Assembly: GCA_030141605.1 (NCBI GenBank)
Contig: JAQGDQ010000411.1
Coordinates: 142,832-206,831, forward strand
Length of the DNA: 64,000 nt
Direction: 5' to 3'
Source of the DNA: Tubiluchus corallicola
Lineage: Eukaryota; Priapulida; Priapulimorpha; Priapulimorphida; Tubiluchidae
Below the pieces are notes generated by a model. The model saw nothing but the letters and a program-made list of their open reading frames with translations, was not told the origin of the DNA and made no database searches. Both the position numbers and the translations under genes were made by a program. The first letter of the stretch is position 1, and each line of letters begins with the position of its first letter. This document shows, one piece after another, positions 32,074-44,475 of the stretch.

Positions 32074-32327
32074 TGTTGCACTTACTATACTTTGTATAGC
32101 AGCATAACATTATTCAGACAACAAATTTAGCAGAAAACACTTTCTTGTCGCCTGCTGAAAACAAGCGGCACTTACATGACACCACCTCTAGTTCTTTTAG
32201 ACAATGGTAGACCAGCCTACCTATTGTTTGCCACAGATCGTGAGCGCGCCGTCCCGCGTTTTTTCACTGTACATTAGTAGTCCCTGATTCGTAGCGTACA
32301 GTTTGGTAATTTTTTTCGTCCAATGAA

Positions 32328-32795
32328 TCATACGTCCAGGGACATGATTCTGCTCACCTCCCTATGCCAAAACTCCCTGCTCGCCACAATGCCCCAAGTG
32401 GATTTATTTCTAAGGATCAATGCTGAAGTGTTTAAATATTTCTGTGCAAAATCAAAATATGTTAACATTTGTCCTCCTGCAGGTTTTTTAGCTGGTTCTA
32501 TGGCTTGTTGAAGAGCTATCTTCACTGGAACATCATCAGGTAGTCTAAGCATATGCCCAATCCATATTAAACGGCGTCTTTTTATTTTCCTTGTCCAAGG
32601 TTCTTCTTTTATTTTTTCATATAGATGTTTGTTTGAAATTTTCTTTAGCCATCTAATACCCAAAATGTTTCTGTAATTTCGCCTTTGAAACGCATCGATT
32701 TCAGCTTTATGATTTGCTTTTAATGTCCAGAGCTCAGAGTTACACAGAAATACAGTTTCAACTAAGGCTGAGAATATTCTAATTTTTGTTTTCAA
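32328..32795 (-). mobile_element. LINE ORF2 3' fragment
   Basis: 155 codons with the conserved post-RT layout of non-LTR retrotransposons: ELWTLKA, then IDAFQRRNYRNILGIRW, KISNKHLYEKI, and RRRLIWIGHMLRLPDD. The RT catalytic core is absent, so this is a 5'-truncated copy. The last roughly 60 residues are less typical. Confidence 0.8.
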
Positions 32796-33186
32796 AGAAA
32801 TCTTCGGTAATTATTCAAATATTGTCATTAAAATCAACATTGTATTTTTTCTGAATCAGTGGTGGTATGGCGATGCAGTACCGTTTTACTAGGTGGCGTG
32901 AATATTTTAAATGTATGAAGAATTTTCGTTTCTTTTGGATACAGAAAACGACATAAGACATCTTCAGCAAGAAGAAGCAGCCAGTTAATTTTCAACGGAA
33001 TCTCTCAGTTATATTAATGATTAATAACGAAAAGATTTGCAAACTTGATGCCGTGTTTTAACTGTTTAACTCTACCATACGTATTATAATAAGCTCTTTA
33101 TTTTACATCTTAAGTCTTTCCCCTTGTGAAAATTTTCTAAAATTACACTTGTAAGGGCGCCAGCAACCATAGGGCGGGCCCTGTGT

Positions 33187-33805
33187 CAGTGGCGCAGTAA
33201 GTACTTGTGGTGCCCAGGGGCAAAAAGACTTCTGGCGCCCCACCCTTTTAACATTTTGATCGTTTGCTTCGTGGGTGAAGCCACGTTTTTTGCTTCCTGA
33301 GAGGCTGAGCCCCACCTTCCTTTTTCGACATGATGGGATAAAGTTGAACGAATTTTTTTCTAAGAATCACCCTGAGTTTGATTTGCGGTACTACACTAGA
33401 ATAACTCTTTTCTGCTCACTGGTTTAGGAAAGTTGCTGATAACAAGACAGTCGTTAAAAATTCAGCCCCAGCATTAAAACGTGGAAAGATTATTAAAAAT
33501 ACAGAACACTACAGGTTCTCACAATAATACAATCGGAATATTGCCACTGTTTCCTTAAAAAATATCGATATGCTAAGCCACACTTCACCCACACACCCCA
33601 TTAAATAAAAACATTAGCCTTTTTTCTAGGCTGGTCGTAGTAATTAATTAACTACGACAATCTCTAAGTAAATGATTATGGTATACGTAGTTTTAAAAAT
33701 TTTGTTAACAGCTAATGTCGGATCAGTAACTAAAAATTAGCAGTCATTAATCTCTAGAAGAATTTTGCGCCCTCTCACACTCGCACCCGATTGCCCCCCC
33801 CCCCC
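33187..33805 (+). mobile_element. hAT-like MITE, family M2 copy 2
   Basis: Starts cagtggcgcagtaagta and aligns throughout with the 25692 copy (cttcgtgggtgaagccacg, caccctgagtttgattt, agaacactacaggtt). The right end is interrupted by a C run (gattgcccccc) and is incomplete. Confidence 0.7.
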
Positions 33806-34822
33806 CTGCTCTGGATATATTTTTCATGAAGGTGATAGGAGACGGGAAAAAGATGGTCAACATTCCTTTAAGACATTCTCTAACAATTACAATTACATAC
33901 TTTGCCTAAACAAACTTTTACATTACGTGTATGCCTACGAAAGGTGCAGGAAAAAACTATTTTGAGCACTTTGCCTGGTTTGTTCCATAAAATGCTTGCG
34001 CATTCTGTAGAGCGCTCACGTTTCACAATTGTCATGGAAAAACAAATTTTTGTTAAAAGTTTCAACGATTTGCAAGAGATGGCGCAACGATTCAACTCTT
34101 GGTCCTGATCCAATCTGCATTATGCGAAAAGTTAAAAAGCTGAAGGCCCAATTGTAGCACTATTGTTCTAATACTAAATCATAATTAGGGATTTTTCATA
34201 CTGTTCACTATGCACACACAGTGATATTATTCTCAGTGCAAACCAGTGAAATATAATCATGATTTTCAACAAAGAACAGAAACAAAACAAATTACTACAC
34301 AGAAATATTTTTTTTATTTTTGCATATATATATATGCAATTAAAAGTACTAAATACAAAGAAATGCTACGTATTTTCATAATATTTATAGTAAAATTTAC
34401 ACTTCAAGAATATCACATATCGGTACATATTTAAATAAGAAAGGTCACACTGTAAAATTTTATAAGTAAATCGGTTTTCATACAGACACACTAAATTTAA
34501 ATATATATAAATCAGTACATAGGAATAATTATGATTTGGCTGCTCAAAAAAATATTTAGTCCCTAAAATTGCATACAAGCTGACCTATTCGCTTACCCTT
34601 CATTAAAATCACTAAAAACAATCATTAATAGACAAGAGGCCAGTAGATCAACGTGTTTAGTATGTTTAATATATTTATGTTACATACTTGCAATTCATCT
34701 ATATTCACAAAAGTAATAGAATAAAATGTTTTCGTCGGCAGTTATTTTATTATATGATTATTAGCAACCATGCGTTCACTGCTAACTATTACAAAACAAA
34801 ACAGGATTAAAAACGAAGAAAA

Positions 34823-34868
<46 letters not shown>

Positions 34869-35669
34869 TTCCTTTGTTTGCGATAATAATCTTTAATTGC
34901 CATAAAAAAATCGATATTCATAACTATCAAAGCATAAAAGAACATCGCAGCATGAGAATAAAATTCACACAACTGTTAAAGGCAAATGCGTCCAGTGCAA
35001 ACTAAAAACTACTGTGCCAAAAATTTAAAACAAAATATACATTATAATATTATACAGAAATTATAATAGACTATATACAATATATACATATATTGATGCG
35101 TACCCAGTATAATACACCTGAATACCTTTCCTATGTCGTAAAGTTCCTTTACTTTATCCCAATCTCTAATTCTGGCCCAAAAATGAAATGAGTCACAACA
35201 ACTGCCAAAAAAATTGCACACACTTAAATGCAAGATTAAATATTTTATTGCACATGCGCATAAGGGCTGCCTTAATTAGCAAGCTTAGTTTAGAGAAACA
35301 ATTTTTGTGAGAATGCTAGCTGGATTATAGAGCTAGGCTTACGTTAAATACATAAAAAAGCAGAATCTTCATGCTTCTGATTGATTCTCTTTGATTTTGT
35401 TGTTATAATAGCACTAGCCTGGATTTCAACCTTTTTCCAGATAATCAGTCTACTTTAGGAAATCATTAAGCTGTTTGAGGAAAAATGCTCTACCATTAGC
35501 CCATGTTGTTTTTCTCATTAGCATAGTCCCAGATCTATTCTGGCCAAATGTGCTGAAGCTTTGAGAGTTCAAAAGCTTACAATTATATTATGTAAATACA
35601 ACTAATGCATGGTAGGATTTGTCGTGTACTCTTAACTTAACGTATCTTAACTACACCCTTGCTCTGTGT
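33806..35669. other. Unassigned AT-rich sequence
   Basis: About 1.9 kb with no supported exon. It includes the AT microsatellite listed separately and short AT runs near 34320 and 34500. Confidence 0.55.
34825..34864. repeat. (AT)n microsatellite
   Basis: Roughly 20 uninterrupted AT dinucleotides. Confidence 0.95.
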
Positions 35670-36125
35670 GAAAGCTTATCGAATTTTAATAAAAACTATC
35701 ACTGTCAGATTCAGCTTTCGAACTAGATTTCAACAGGATGTTGGTCGTTAAAACTCAATCAAACCAACCAAAAATAAAGTTGATTTTTTGGTTCGTCTTA
35801 TTCACAGGATTTACCAGGAGGGCAAATTTACCTACAATGGTTACTATAGCAACCGGAAGCATAATAACGCAAAAGTTGGGAGTGACGCAACGAACTCTGA
35901 TTGGTCCTGAGCAACAGCCGAGGGTTCTATGACGTAACTCTACGCGACATTCAATTAGTTTTCATGCGAGACAAGCAACAAGAAAACTGCGTTTTTTATT
36001 TAGTGATATAAAATGATACCACGGCGAATTAATATCATACCGCCACCTGCATAATCTCCTCCAAAGTTCAAGTACAACGTTAAACCACAAAATGGAGGAG
36101 AACATCGTTCTAGGAACGAAGTAAG
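35670..36125 (+). pseudogene. Promoter and first-exon copy 0, with stop codon
   Basis: Aligned over about 450 bp with 41917-42395. Exon-like 36013-36120 (ATG, then 35 codons, donor GAA|GTAAGT) matches copy A in length and pattern (IPP..., SPPKFKYN) but has TAA at 36052-36054. The gene that should follow is missing: intron similarity ends at the donor, and the LTR element begins shortly downstream. Confidence 0.5.
35840..35853. promoter_or_regulatory. X-box-like palindrome (RFX type), copy 0
   Basis: gttactatagcaac, an imperfect inverted repeat of the RFX X-box type, 160 bp before the candidate ATG. It is followed by a reversed CCAAT box (gattggtc) and a CRE-like tgacgt. The same arrangement is kept at 42086. 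Confidence 0.45.
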
Positions 36126-36748
36126 TTAAATTTTAATATCTTTAATGTGTGTGCAGTTACCAGAAAATTTCAGCTCATTCAGTGTTACGTTAGTAATGAG
36201 AAAAATTATCGCCATTATATGGCTATTACGTCTATTGTAGACATACTATAGAAAAAAGCCTGCCCTCAAGATAGGTAAACACAGTAGAAATCCAGCAGAA
36301 ATCTGTAGTATCGTCACTGTATAATGTCACATGACCATTACGTCATCTAGTTAGTAAAAAGCATGTCAGCAAGAGAGTCTTATCTCATATCTACTTAGTT
36401 TAGATATTATAATTGGCGACGAGAATGAAATTGAATAAGCTAGATGCCTATCTACATGAAGAACTAGAGCTTGTCGTGGAATTAGTCTGGATGTCTAAAA
36501 CCACATTTTCACCGGGCAGTTTTGGGTACAAAGATTGACCTTTTCGCCAGTAAATTTTCACCGCGAATCACACACGCTGAACAGTGCAGTTGCCTTTGAC
36601 GTGACATTGATGTTGCACATTGTCAAGCTTATTGTTTGTACTGTACATGTCATAGCCAAGCCAGTTGCTGTACTTGTGCAGGCGGTCACAATTTTTTTCT
36701 CGATGATCAGAGTAATACGTTTTTAAAAGAATTTGACGCCTTTTTCCT

Positions 36749-37110
36749 TGTTTTGACATAGAAGGTGATCAGTGCTCGCTAGGACCACGATGGGAAAAAT
36801 ACATGCAAAGGTTTGAGAATTATTTAACGGCAAAGGACATTACAGATGACAACAGGAAGAAAGCGCTGTTACTTCATTTCGCGAGTGAAGCAGTACACGG
36901 CGTTTTTCAGGCTCTAGTGAACCCGAATGAAGTTGTGACGTTCTCAACTGCAAAAGAAAAACTCAAGACACATTTTGATCCGGTAAGTAACACTGATGTG
37001 GAAATTTTTCATTTTAGAAACATGAAACAAAGCTCTGGTGAAACATTAGACAATTTTGCTAGGCATTTAAGAATGATGGCTAAACAAACAACATTGTGGT
37101 TTCACTGATA
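36749..37110 (+). pseudogene. LTR element gag remnant
   Basis: Capsid-like stretch: RWEKYMQRFENYLTAKDI, KKALLLHFASEAV, then SSGETLDNFARHLRMMAKQ. The frame is lost at about 37100 and the capsid C-terminus follows in other frames. Confidence 0.75.
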
Positions 37111-37349
37111 CGGACAAAGAAATAAAAGCGCAAATTGTGCAACGCTGTACATCTAGCAGAGTACGTCGTACAGCGCTTCGTGAGCCGAATATAACTCTGA
37201 AAGACATTTAGACTACGGCAGAGCTTTGGAATCGTCAGAAAAACAAGCTAAGGACATGGAAACGTGAATGTGAGTACAGTTAAAACTCACACTAAACAGA
37301 AAAAGTTTTCAGCGTACAAACGTAAGTGTAAATGCTAAACAGCACCGTG

Positions 37350-37500
37350 GCAAGAGACAATGCAGAAACTGTGGTGGTGGATTCCCACATGATAATGGAC
37401 GCGAATTGTGCCCAGCTGCAGGCAAAACATGTTATAAGTGTAACCGCAAAAATAACTTTACCAGATACTGTCGTTCTGCACGAAGTTACAAAATTAATTC
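37350..37500 (+). pseudogene. LTR element zinc knuckles
   Basis: Nucleocapsid-like CRNCGGGFPHDN and TCYKCNRKNNFTRYC. The second knuckle keeps three Cys but has Asn where His is expected, so it is a decayed CCHC box. The two halves lie in different frames. Confidence 0.65.
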
Positions 37501-37589
37501 TCGAAATAAAGTGCACTCAGTTGATGATTCTACTGCGTCATATAGTTGTCAGACAGCAGGTGACAATAAAACGTGTTTTATCGCCTGAT

Positions 37590-37943
37590 AGCGAGGATGA
37601 CTGCGTATATACATTTCAGAAATATGACAAGAAACCTATGACCGACATTTTTGTAAATGGCAACAGAGTTAAAGTCATGATTGACACGGGTTCAGGCCTA
37701 AACATTCTTGATGAATCGGCCTATACTAGCCTAAAGCCTTGTCCATACTTGAGCAAAACCAGTAAACCAGCACATGGCTATAAATCTATGTCGAGCATAA
37801 ACTTTAAAGGAAAATTCAGTGCCAGTGTTGAATCAAAACATAAACGTGGATACGCTGAGTTTTATGTTGCAAAAGGCAATTTTGGTTCCCTGCTAAGAAC
37901 TGGGTTTAGTGCAAATTCTCAATGCCGTGACAGCACAGTCTAG
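37590..37943 (+). pseudogene. LTR element aspartic protease remnant
   Basis: VKVMIDTGSGLNIL carries the catalytic Asp-Thr-Gly (codons at 37683-37691) of retroelement proteases. The open part continues to 37943. Confidence 0.75.
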
Positions 37944-37949
37944 ATTACT

Positions 37950-38662
37950 AGACACGGGAAGTGTTTCAATTGATCTTTCAAAATCAAAGACCAATGTGGA
38001 GAAAATTCTTGAGAAATATGCTGACAGGTTTCAAGGCATGGGAAAGCTGAAAGGTTTTATAGCAACATTACACGTTGATCCAACAGTAAAGCCAGTTGCT
38101 GTACCACACAGACGCGACCCGTGTCATTTACGTAAAAAGATAGCGAAAGAATTACAGCATCTTGAAGATGAAGACAATCATAGAAAAAGTAGAAGGGCCA
38201 ACCCCATCGGTTTCACCGATGATCGCAGTTCCTAAGAAAAAGAAGTCAGACCCTGTTCGTATTTGCGTTGACATGAGGTTGCCAAATAAAGCTATGCAAC
38301 GAGAACGACATATCACTCCAACTATTGATGAAATAGTACATGCTGTGAATGGTGCCGCGGTCTACTCTGAAATAGATATGACTTCAGGTTACAATCAGAT
38401 AGAGCTAGCTGAAGAAAGTCGATATTTGACAACATTTTCAACACACAAAGGTTTACGACGTTTCAAAAGACTGAATTTTGGAACAAACTCATCGGCAGAA
38501 ATATTCCAAGAAGCCATACGTGAAGTGCTAGCTGGTATTCCTGGTGTTTTAAATGTGAGCGATGACAGGTGTATATATATATATATATGGAAAACACAAG
38601 AAGAACATGACACTCCTTTACGAGCTGTTCTTCAGCGCTTACGAGAAAAGAACTCACACTAA
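37950..38662 (+). pseudogene. LTR element reverse transcriptase remnant
   Basis: Palm and finger motifs are visible: RICVDMRLPNKAM, VYSEIDMTSGYNQIELAEES and LRRFKRLNFGTNSSAEIFQ. The catalytic box reads VSDD (38555-38566) instead of the usual Tyr/Ile-x-Asp-Asp. It is directly followed by an AT microsatellite (about 38572-38588) that disrupts the frame. Another frameshift lies near 38200. Confidence 0.85.
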
Positions 38663-38664
38663 AC

Positions 38665-39400
38665 GATAAGTGTGAATTTAGCAAACCAAGCATTCAGTTC
38701 TTTGCGTACGCGTTTTCAAAGGATGGAGTGTCCCCAGATTCGAAGAAAGTGGAAGCTGTCCATGATGCATCTCCACCAAGTAATGTAAGTGAAGCGGGAA
38801 GTCTATTAGGCTTGGCAAATTATTGTGTGCATTTCATCCCTGGTTTTGCGACTATCACAAAGCCTCTCCGTGATCTTACCAAGAAAGATGCTGAATTGTC
38901 TTGGAAAACCGAGCATCAACAAGCGCTCAATACACTCACGCAAAGGCTTACTAGTGATAGTGTCATGTCATATTTTGATCATCAGGAGAACACAGAAATC
39001 TTTGTTAATGCCAGCCCAGTAGGTTTAGCTGCCGTACTTACTCAAAGATCTCAAGATGACCCTAACACCATAGATGTTGTTGCATATGCTAGCGGAGCCC
39101 TCACCAACACAGAAACTCTGTACTCTCAAATAGAAAAGGAAGGCCTTGCCATTGTATGCGCCTGTGAACATTTTCACATCTACATATAAGGAAGCAAATT
39201 CCGTTTAATTACAGACCACAAAGCCCTTGAATACATCCTCAATAACCCAAGATCAAGACCTCCTGCTAGAATAGAAAGGTGGGCTCTTTGGCTTCAGCCT
39301 TATGACTTTGAAGTTGTACACAAACCTGGAAAGTACAATCCTGCTGACTACATGAGTCGTCATTCATCTAAAGAGCCTTCTAAGAAATCAGACTTTCGTG
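38665..39400 (+). pseudogene. LTR element RT connection and RNase H remnant
   Basis: CEFSKPSIQFFAYAFSKDGV, LLGLANYCVHFIPGFATITK and RPPARIERWALWLQPYDFEV mark the region after the RT palm and the RNase H. The first catalytic position is Asn in FVNASPVGL, where Asp is usual. A stop (TAA, 39187) interrupts it, with ITDHKALEYIL continuing after it. Confidence 0.82.
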
Positions 39401-39639
39401 CAAGTAGAATTGCAGAGCAGTATGTGAACTTTATTGCCCAACGTGCTGTTCCTAAAGCCATGACTTTGACAGAAATCCAAGAATCATCCAAGATGGACAC
39501 AACTTTGACAGCTGTGATGAGTGCTGTTGTTAGCGGAACATGGCACAACATACCACTGAATGTTTGTATGTCTGATTTCAAGTCTTTCGAGAAAGTCAAA
39601 GATGAGCTTACTATCTCGACTGATGGAACATTCGTCTTA

Positions 39640-40765
39640 AGAGGCTCTAGAATAATCAACCCAAAAACTCTTGAGGAAAGAGCTGTTTCTTTAGCACATG
39701 GTCATTTTTGAGTGACCAAGACCAAACAACTGTTGAGAGAGAAAATTTGGTTTCCTGGTATAGACAGAATGGTTGCTGAGATGATTGAACACTGTGCTGC
39801 CTGTCAATCTAATACAAACTCATCTCATCCTGAACCACTACAGATGTCAGAATTACCAACTAACGTTTGGTCAAAAGTTAGTGCTGATTTTCATGGTCCT
39901 TTACCATCCGGTGATATCTTTTAGTTATCATCGATGAATATAGCCGTTTTCCAATTGTAGAAATTGTGAAATCTACATCTGCAAACACCATTATTCCTGT
40001 GATGGACAAAGTATTCTTTTTGTTTGGTTTTCCAGATGTTCTGAAGACACATGAGACAACAGACACCATTTCAAAGTGAGCAGTTTAAGAATTTTGCTAA
40101 GCATTCTGGATTCATACATCGAAAAATCATGCCCTATTGGCCCAAAGCCAATGCTGAAGCTGAGAGATTCAGGAAGGAATATAGGAAAACTACTCAGACG
40201 TGCACACATTGAGAACTTGGTTTCGAATCAAGAACTATTTACTTTTCTGAGAAACTATCAAGCTGCTCCTCATTGCACAACAGGAGTTCCTCCTGCCAAA
40301 TTATTTTTCAGCAGAGACATCAAGATTAAATTTCCCAGTATTTCCTCTACTCATCAACAGAACCCTGATGTCACTATAAAGGACCAAATCTCTAAACAGA
40401 AAACGAAACTTTATGCTCATAAGAGAAACCACGCTCAACCGTCAAAATTGCAAGTAGGATACAAAGTTCTTGTAAAACAGCGAAAGCACAACCAGTTAAC
40501 ATCACCGTACTACAACAAGCCATATGTAGTTGTAAAGGTAAAGGGATCCATGGTTACTGCTACTCAAAATGGCCACACTATCACAAGAAATTCTTCATTC
40601 TTTAAGCCTACCAAACTACATACGCACATTCCTAATCAGACTTCTGAAGAAGAAGATGATGATGATGAGTATTTTGACAACAAGTTTAATCCACCTGACA
40701 ACCGCAGACGCTACCTTCAACGAAATCGATTTGCACCAGCATATTTGCAGGACTTTATTCCTTGA
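39640..40765 (+). pseudogene. LTR element integrase remnant
   Basis: Zinc-binding HHCC region (AHGHF, then IEHCAACQ), the core start SADFHGPLPSG, then several frame breaks at 39712, 39925 and about 40050. The C-terminal part (NYQAAPHCTTGVPPAKLFF and a basic/acidic tail) is open from 40076 to 40765. Confidence 0.82.
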
Positions 40766-42085
40766 AATTTTAATTTGTACACTGTATTGATTACCTACTA
40801 AATTTACAGTATCTGTATTTAGAATTACTTACAGTTAGTTAAGTTTAGAATGCATTGTCCTGTTTGAACAATGCCAGCATTGACCAGATGTTAAGTATCG
40901 CATTGAGATTATTTTTAATTTTTAGTGTTTTAGAAGATGAGAACATTAAGTTGAAAACACAGTGCATTTATATTAGTTTAAACTATTTTGCATATTTGTA
41001 TGCTAAGCTGTCTATGGTGAGCATTAAAGAAAACATAAATTCCTTTTCATAGTCTTAAAGTTAGAAATGGCAGTTGTAAGTTCAAGTAAATGCTTGTTTG
41101 AAGATTGAAGCAGTTAAGATTGTTTGCAAATTCCTTATGAAGCATTGTGCATTTTGAATCTGGGTAAGCAACATAGTGTTCTGAATCTTATCTCATATCT
41201 ACTTAGTTTAGATATTATAAAATCTAGATACTGTTGTATCAGTGGCAGAAAGGACAAGTAAAGAGAGTTCCTAAATAAAAGTTTGAATTCGTCTTGAAAT
41301 TTTGTATCAGTTACATGCTGTTTTACTCTTTTACATTCAAAACGTGTGAACGTAAATGAAACACATTCATTTACATGTTCAAAAACGTTCAATTAACGTT
41401 CAAAAAAGTAATCAGAGCAGTCGTATGGCACACTTCCTCAACTAAGCATATCCATAAAATATTTTGTCTTATCAGCAAAATTAATAATACGTTTTTGGTG
41501 AGCCAGTTGTAGTACACAGTTTCACTATTCCACCAGGATAGTGAAACAGTGACGTTTCACCAGTTGGCGTGAACATTTTAAATTAATAATTTTCTTTTTC
41601 AGTCACATTTTGTCTTTTTAACAGGTGAACATAATGCGAAGTACTATAACTCTGAATATACTTTTGTCATGGAGCATCAGGGAACGTCTTTTGCATCTCT
41701 GGTATCACTGTTTCCATCAGATCTACTGCTCCGATCGCATCATATCAGTAACAATATTTACAATGTATAGATTAGGCCAGTTCGTGTTAGAAATACTGTT
41801 TATGGGATTTGGTGACGTATACGTCCCATTTAATGGCTGAAAAATACCATGAGAGGTGGGAAAAAAAATCTGTCAGTGGTTCAATTAATGTGCATAGGTT
41901 ATATATTAATAGCGTGAAAGCTTATCGAATTTTAATAAAACCTATCACTGTCAGATTCAGCTTTCGAACTATATTTCAACAGCATTAAGTTCGTTAAAAC
42001 TCAATCAAACCAACCAAAAATAAAGTTGATTTTTTGTTCGTCTTATTTCACAGGATTTACCAGGAGGGCAAATTTACCTACAATG

Positions 42086-42099
42086 GTTACTATAGCAAC
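42086..42099. promoter_or_regulatory. X-box-like palindrome (RFX type), copy A
   Basis: gttactatagcaac in the same context as copy 0 (gaccgg-type flank, gattggtcctgag, ttctatgacgt). The candidate ATG is about 170 bp downstream. Confidence 0.45.
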
Positions 42100-42265
42100 C
42101 GGAAGCACAATAACGCAAAAGTTGGGAGTGATGCTCGAACTCTGATTGGTCCTGAGCAACAGCCGAGGGTTCTATGACGTCACCCTACGCGACATTCAAT
42201 TAGTTTTCATGCGACAAGCAAAAGGAAAACTGCATTTGTTATTTAGAGTGATAAAAAAAATCAGA

Positions 42266-42390
42266 ATGTTACCGAGAATAAATATTGTTCCACCAGATTT
42301 TTATAAACCACCAAAATATAAATACAGTATGCCCCCAGTCTATGGAGGGGGGGGCGAACTTTGTACAGATCGAACCAGCTTATTGAAAGA
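42266..42390 (+). CDS. Unrecognised gene copy A, candidate first exon
   Basis: ATG then MLPRINIVPPDFYKPPKYKY and MPPVYGG, with donor GAAAGA|GTAAGT. A run of G (near 42345) puts the second half out of frame. Beyond it, the frame RTLYRSNQLIER aligns residue by residue with RPFYHSNRAFDK of copy B. So the G run is either a frameshift mutation or a sequence error. I do not recognise the family. Confidence 0.4.
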
Positions 42391-42586
42391 GTAAGTATGC
42401 TTACTAGCCATAATTAACAAGATATTAACAAGTGTTCACAGTTAATAATCTGTTTTGCTGTAGAATTAAAGTACAATTTGTATTTTAGTGTTAAGCATGT
42501 TAGACTCATATTGCTGAAGCTTAGCAAATATACCAGTTTGCAATGTGCTGCTGTCAATACTTGTTTGTTCCCCATGTGCATTACAG

Positions 42587-42610
42587 CGAGCTGAGACGGA
42601 AAAAATGTAC
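42587..42610 (+). CDS. Candidate 24-nt microexon, copy A
   Basis: attacag|CGAGCTGAGACG...TAC|GTAATT encodes RAETEKMY in phase 0. The copy B counterpart is shorter by exactly two codons (RAEKIY), and an indel in multiples of three supports coding use. Confidence 0.35.
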
Positions 42611-43634
42611 GTAATTAATCATATAAACCACATAAAAGCAATACTAGATTAGAAAATCTGAAAAAGTCTTTTGCACCTCCACCGGGCTATCCGGGCAATT
42701 CTTATAACCACTACACCTCAGAGGTTGCACCATTATTCTGCCGTGCAAAAATAGAGTACTTATAGTTACTAGTTTTAGACAATTTTCTCAGTCAAAAAAC
42801 CACAAAAAATGCGGAACAACACGTGCTAGAAAACGACTCTTGGCACCGTAAGTGCTGCAGTGACAAATAACTGTGAACTCTGTGTAAAAACAATGGTAAC
42901 ACATGTACACCACTTACAGTTACTTGCTTTAGACAATTTTCTCAGTCAAAAAACCACAAAAACTGCGGAACAACACTTGCTAGACAACGACTCTTGGCAG
43001 AAAAACTCCGCAACTTCATGACCTTAAGTTTGGCTGTTTACAAGTTGGTCTGGTACACAAAGTATTAAAGTATGCCGACTTATTGGTTTTAAATTTAGCG
43101 TAGCGCCAAGACAAAAATTAGCTTTATCATATCAGGTGGCTGAAAAACTGAATGTGCCGACGATACGAAAATAACGAAATCGCTTCAAAATTACCATACT
43201 TGGAAACTTTGTGTATTAAGGCCAAAAATCTTACGGCATTTCCTTAAATTTTCCCACAGAATTTTTAAGAGTCACAAAAGTAAATGCTGGAAAAATTCAT
43301 ATGTCAATATCCTGTGTCCAAAATACCTAGTGCCCAAATAACCTATGTGTCAAAAATGTTTGTGTTGAAACTGCTTGTGTCCGAAACCCCTGTAACCGTA
43401 AAAACGCATTTCTGAGCAACGTAAGATGAATATAACTATATTGTCCGAAATTGTAGTTACAAGCAAAAGTTTCAAGTTCATACATTTGAAGAGCAAAAAC
43501 AGCAAAGTATCCAAATACGATAGACTTGGAAAAACTATTACGTACATTGAATAAGTTGAACATCCATACCCGTTTAACTGTTTCATGTTGTTACGGAGGT
43601 GCCATTTGCTTCAATAATAATATTATTTCATTAG

Positions 43635-43766
43635 CAGCACCAACAGAGTAAGCAAGAACGTTACGAAGCTGGAACCCATCGAAGAAAAAAGGAAACTCAG
43701 CTCCCTATCTCGATCATGGGAGCACACGCTGAGGAAGGGGACCCTGCCACTCATTCAACTTCGTGA
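43635..43766 (+). CDS. Candidate exon, copy A
   Basis: After tttcattag. In the phase expected from the microexon it reads QHQQSKQERYEAGTHRRKKE to TGA at 43764. A second frame (VTKLEPIEEKRKLSS..., ending RRPWY) is also open. Only two substitutions separate it from 47045-47176, and they do not decide the frame. Confidence 0.3.
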   Translation, partial: QHQQSKQERYEAGTHRRKKETQLPISIMGAHAEEGDPATHSTS

Positions 43767-44475
43767 CAGGAGGCCCTGGTATTAAAACTTACACTATTGC
43801 TTAATGTGCTTTCTGTATAAATATTTCTCAGTCAAAGATAAACATCAGATAATTATCTAATATACAAAAATGACATGTGTAAAAGTTAAAAGCAAAAGAA
43901 TGTTGCTGCTGTGAATTACAAGCTGTAAATGTTACTGAGGCCAGAAAATTAAACTGAAATAAATCGAGCTTTTGCTTGTCAAACTCTCACATATTTGTAT
44001 TACAATTTTAAATAATTATGGGTTCTAGCACAATAAAAATCTGATGTCGACAACAGTTAGTAACTCTTGCACGGTACTTACAATTAATGAGTAACAATTT
44101 CGCCAAAAATTGCTTTGCAGTTTCTTTAAGTCAAATCGGATCCGAATCCTAGTTCGTCTGATATATTATTTCAAACGTACTAGAAGCCCACGTCTTTTAC
44201 GGCTGTATGCAATAACAAGAATTTTGAGGTGCTGATAAACAAAAGCCGATGTAAAATAAATTTAAATATCTACTATATTTACTGGCCACTACTCAACAAT
44301 TGCATTTTACAGGTATAAGCCAATACAAATATTTTTTCGTTTCTGTTCAACAATGGTAAACTTAGTAGCTAAGTGGACGCTAAAAACTGTGATGAATTTG
44401 AGATTTGAACTTCAGACCTTGGGACTAAAACTCGCAAATCAGGCCACATTTTCATCTTCATTTTTTCTATTTTAG

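Larger units (their letters stand above)
36378..41220 (+). mobile_element. Decayed Ty3/gypsy LTR retrotransposon
   Basis: Order gag, zinc knuckle, protease, RT, RNase H, integrase on the + strand, with many frameshifts and stops. A 35-bp sequence ending tagatattataa is identical at 36378-36412 and 41186-41220. At the left copy it is followed at once by a primer-binding-site-like ttggcgacgag, so it is the 3' end of both LTRs. Upstream of those 35 bp the two LTRs do not match by eye, so one LTR has been replaced or heavily altered. Protein wording resembles the Mag-like branch of invertebrate gypsy elements. Confidence 0.88.

Noticed and set aside
42646-42730. tRNA A-box-like ggtgtagtggtta on the minus strand (also about 46070-46150)
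   Set aside because: No matching B box at the right distance and no cloverleaf; likely chance or a very old SINE remnant.
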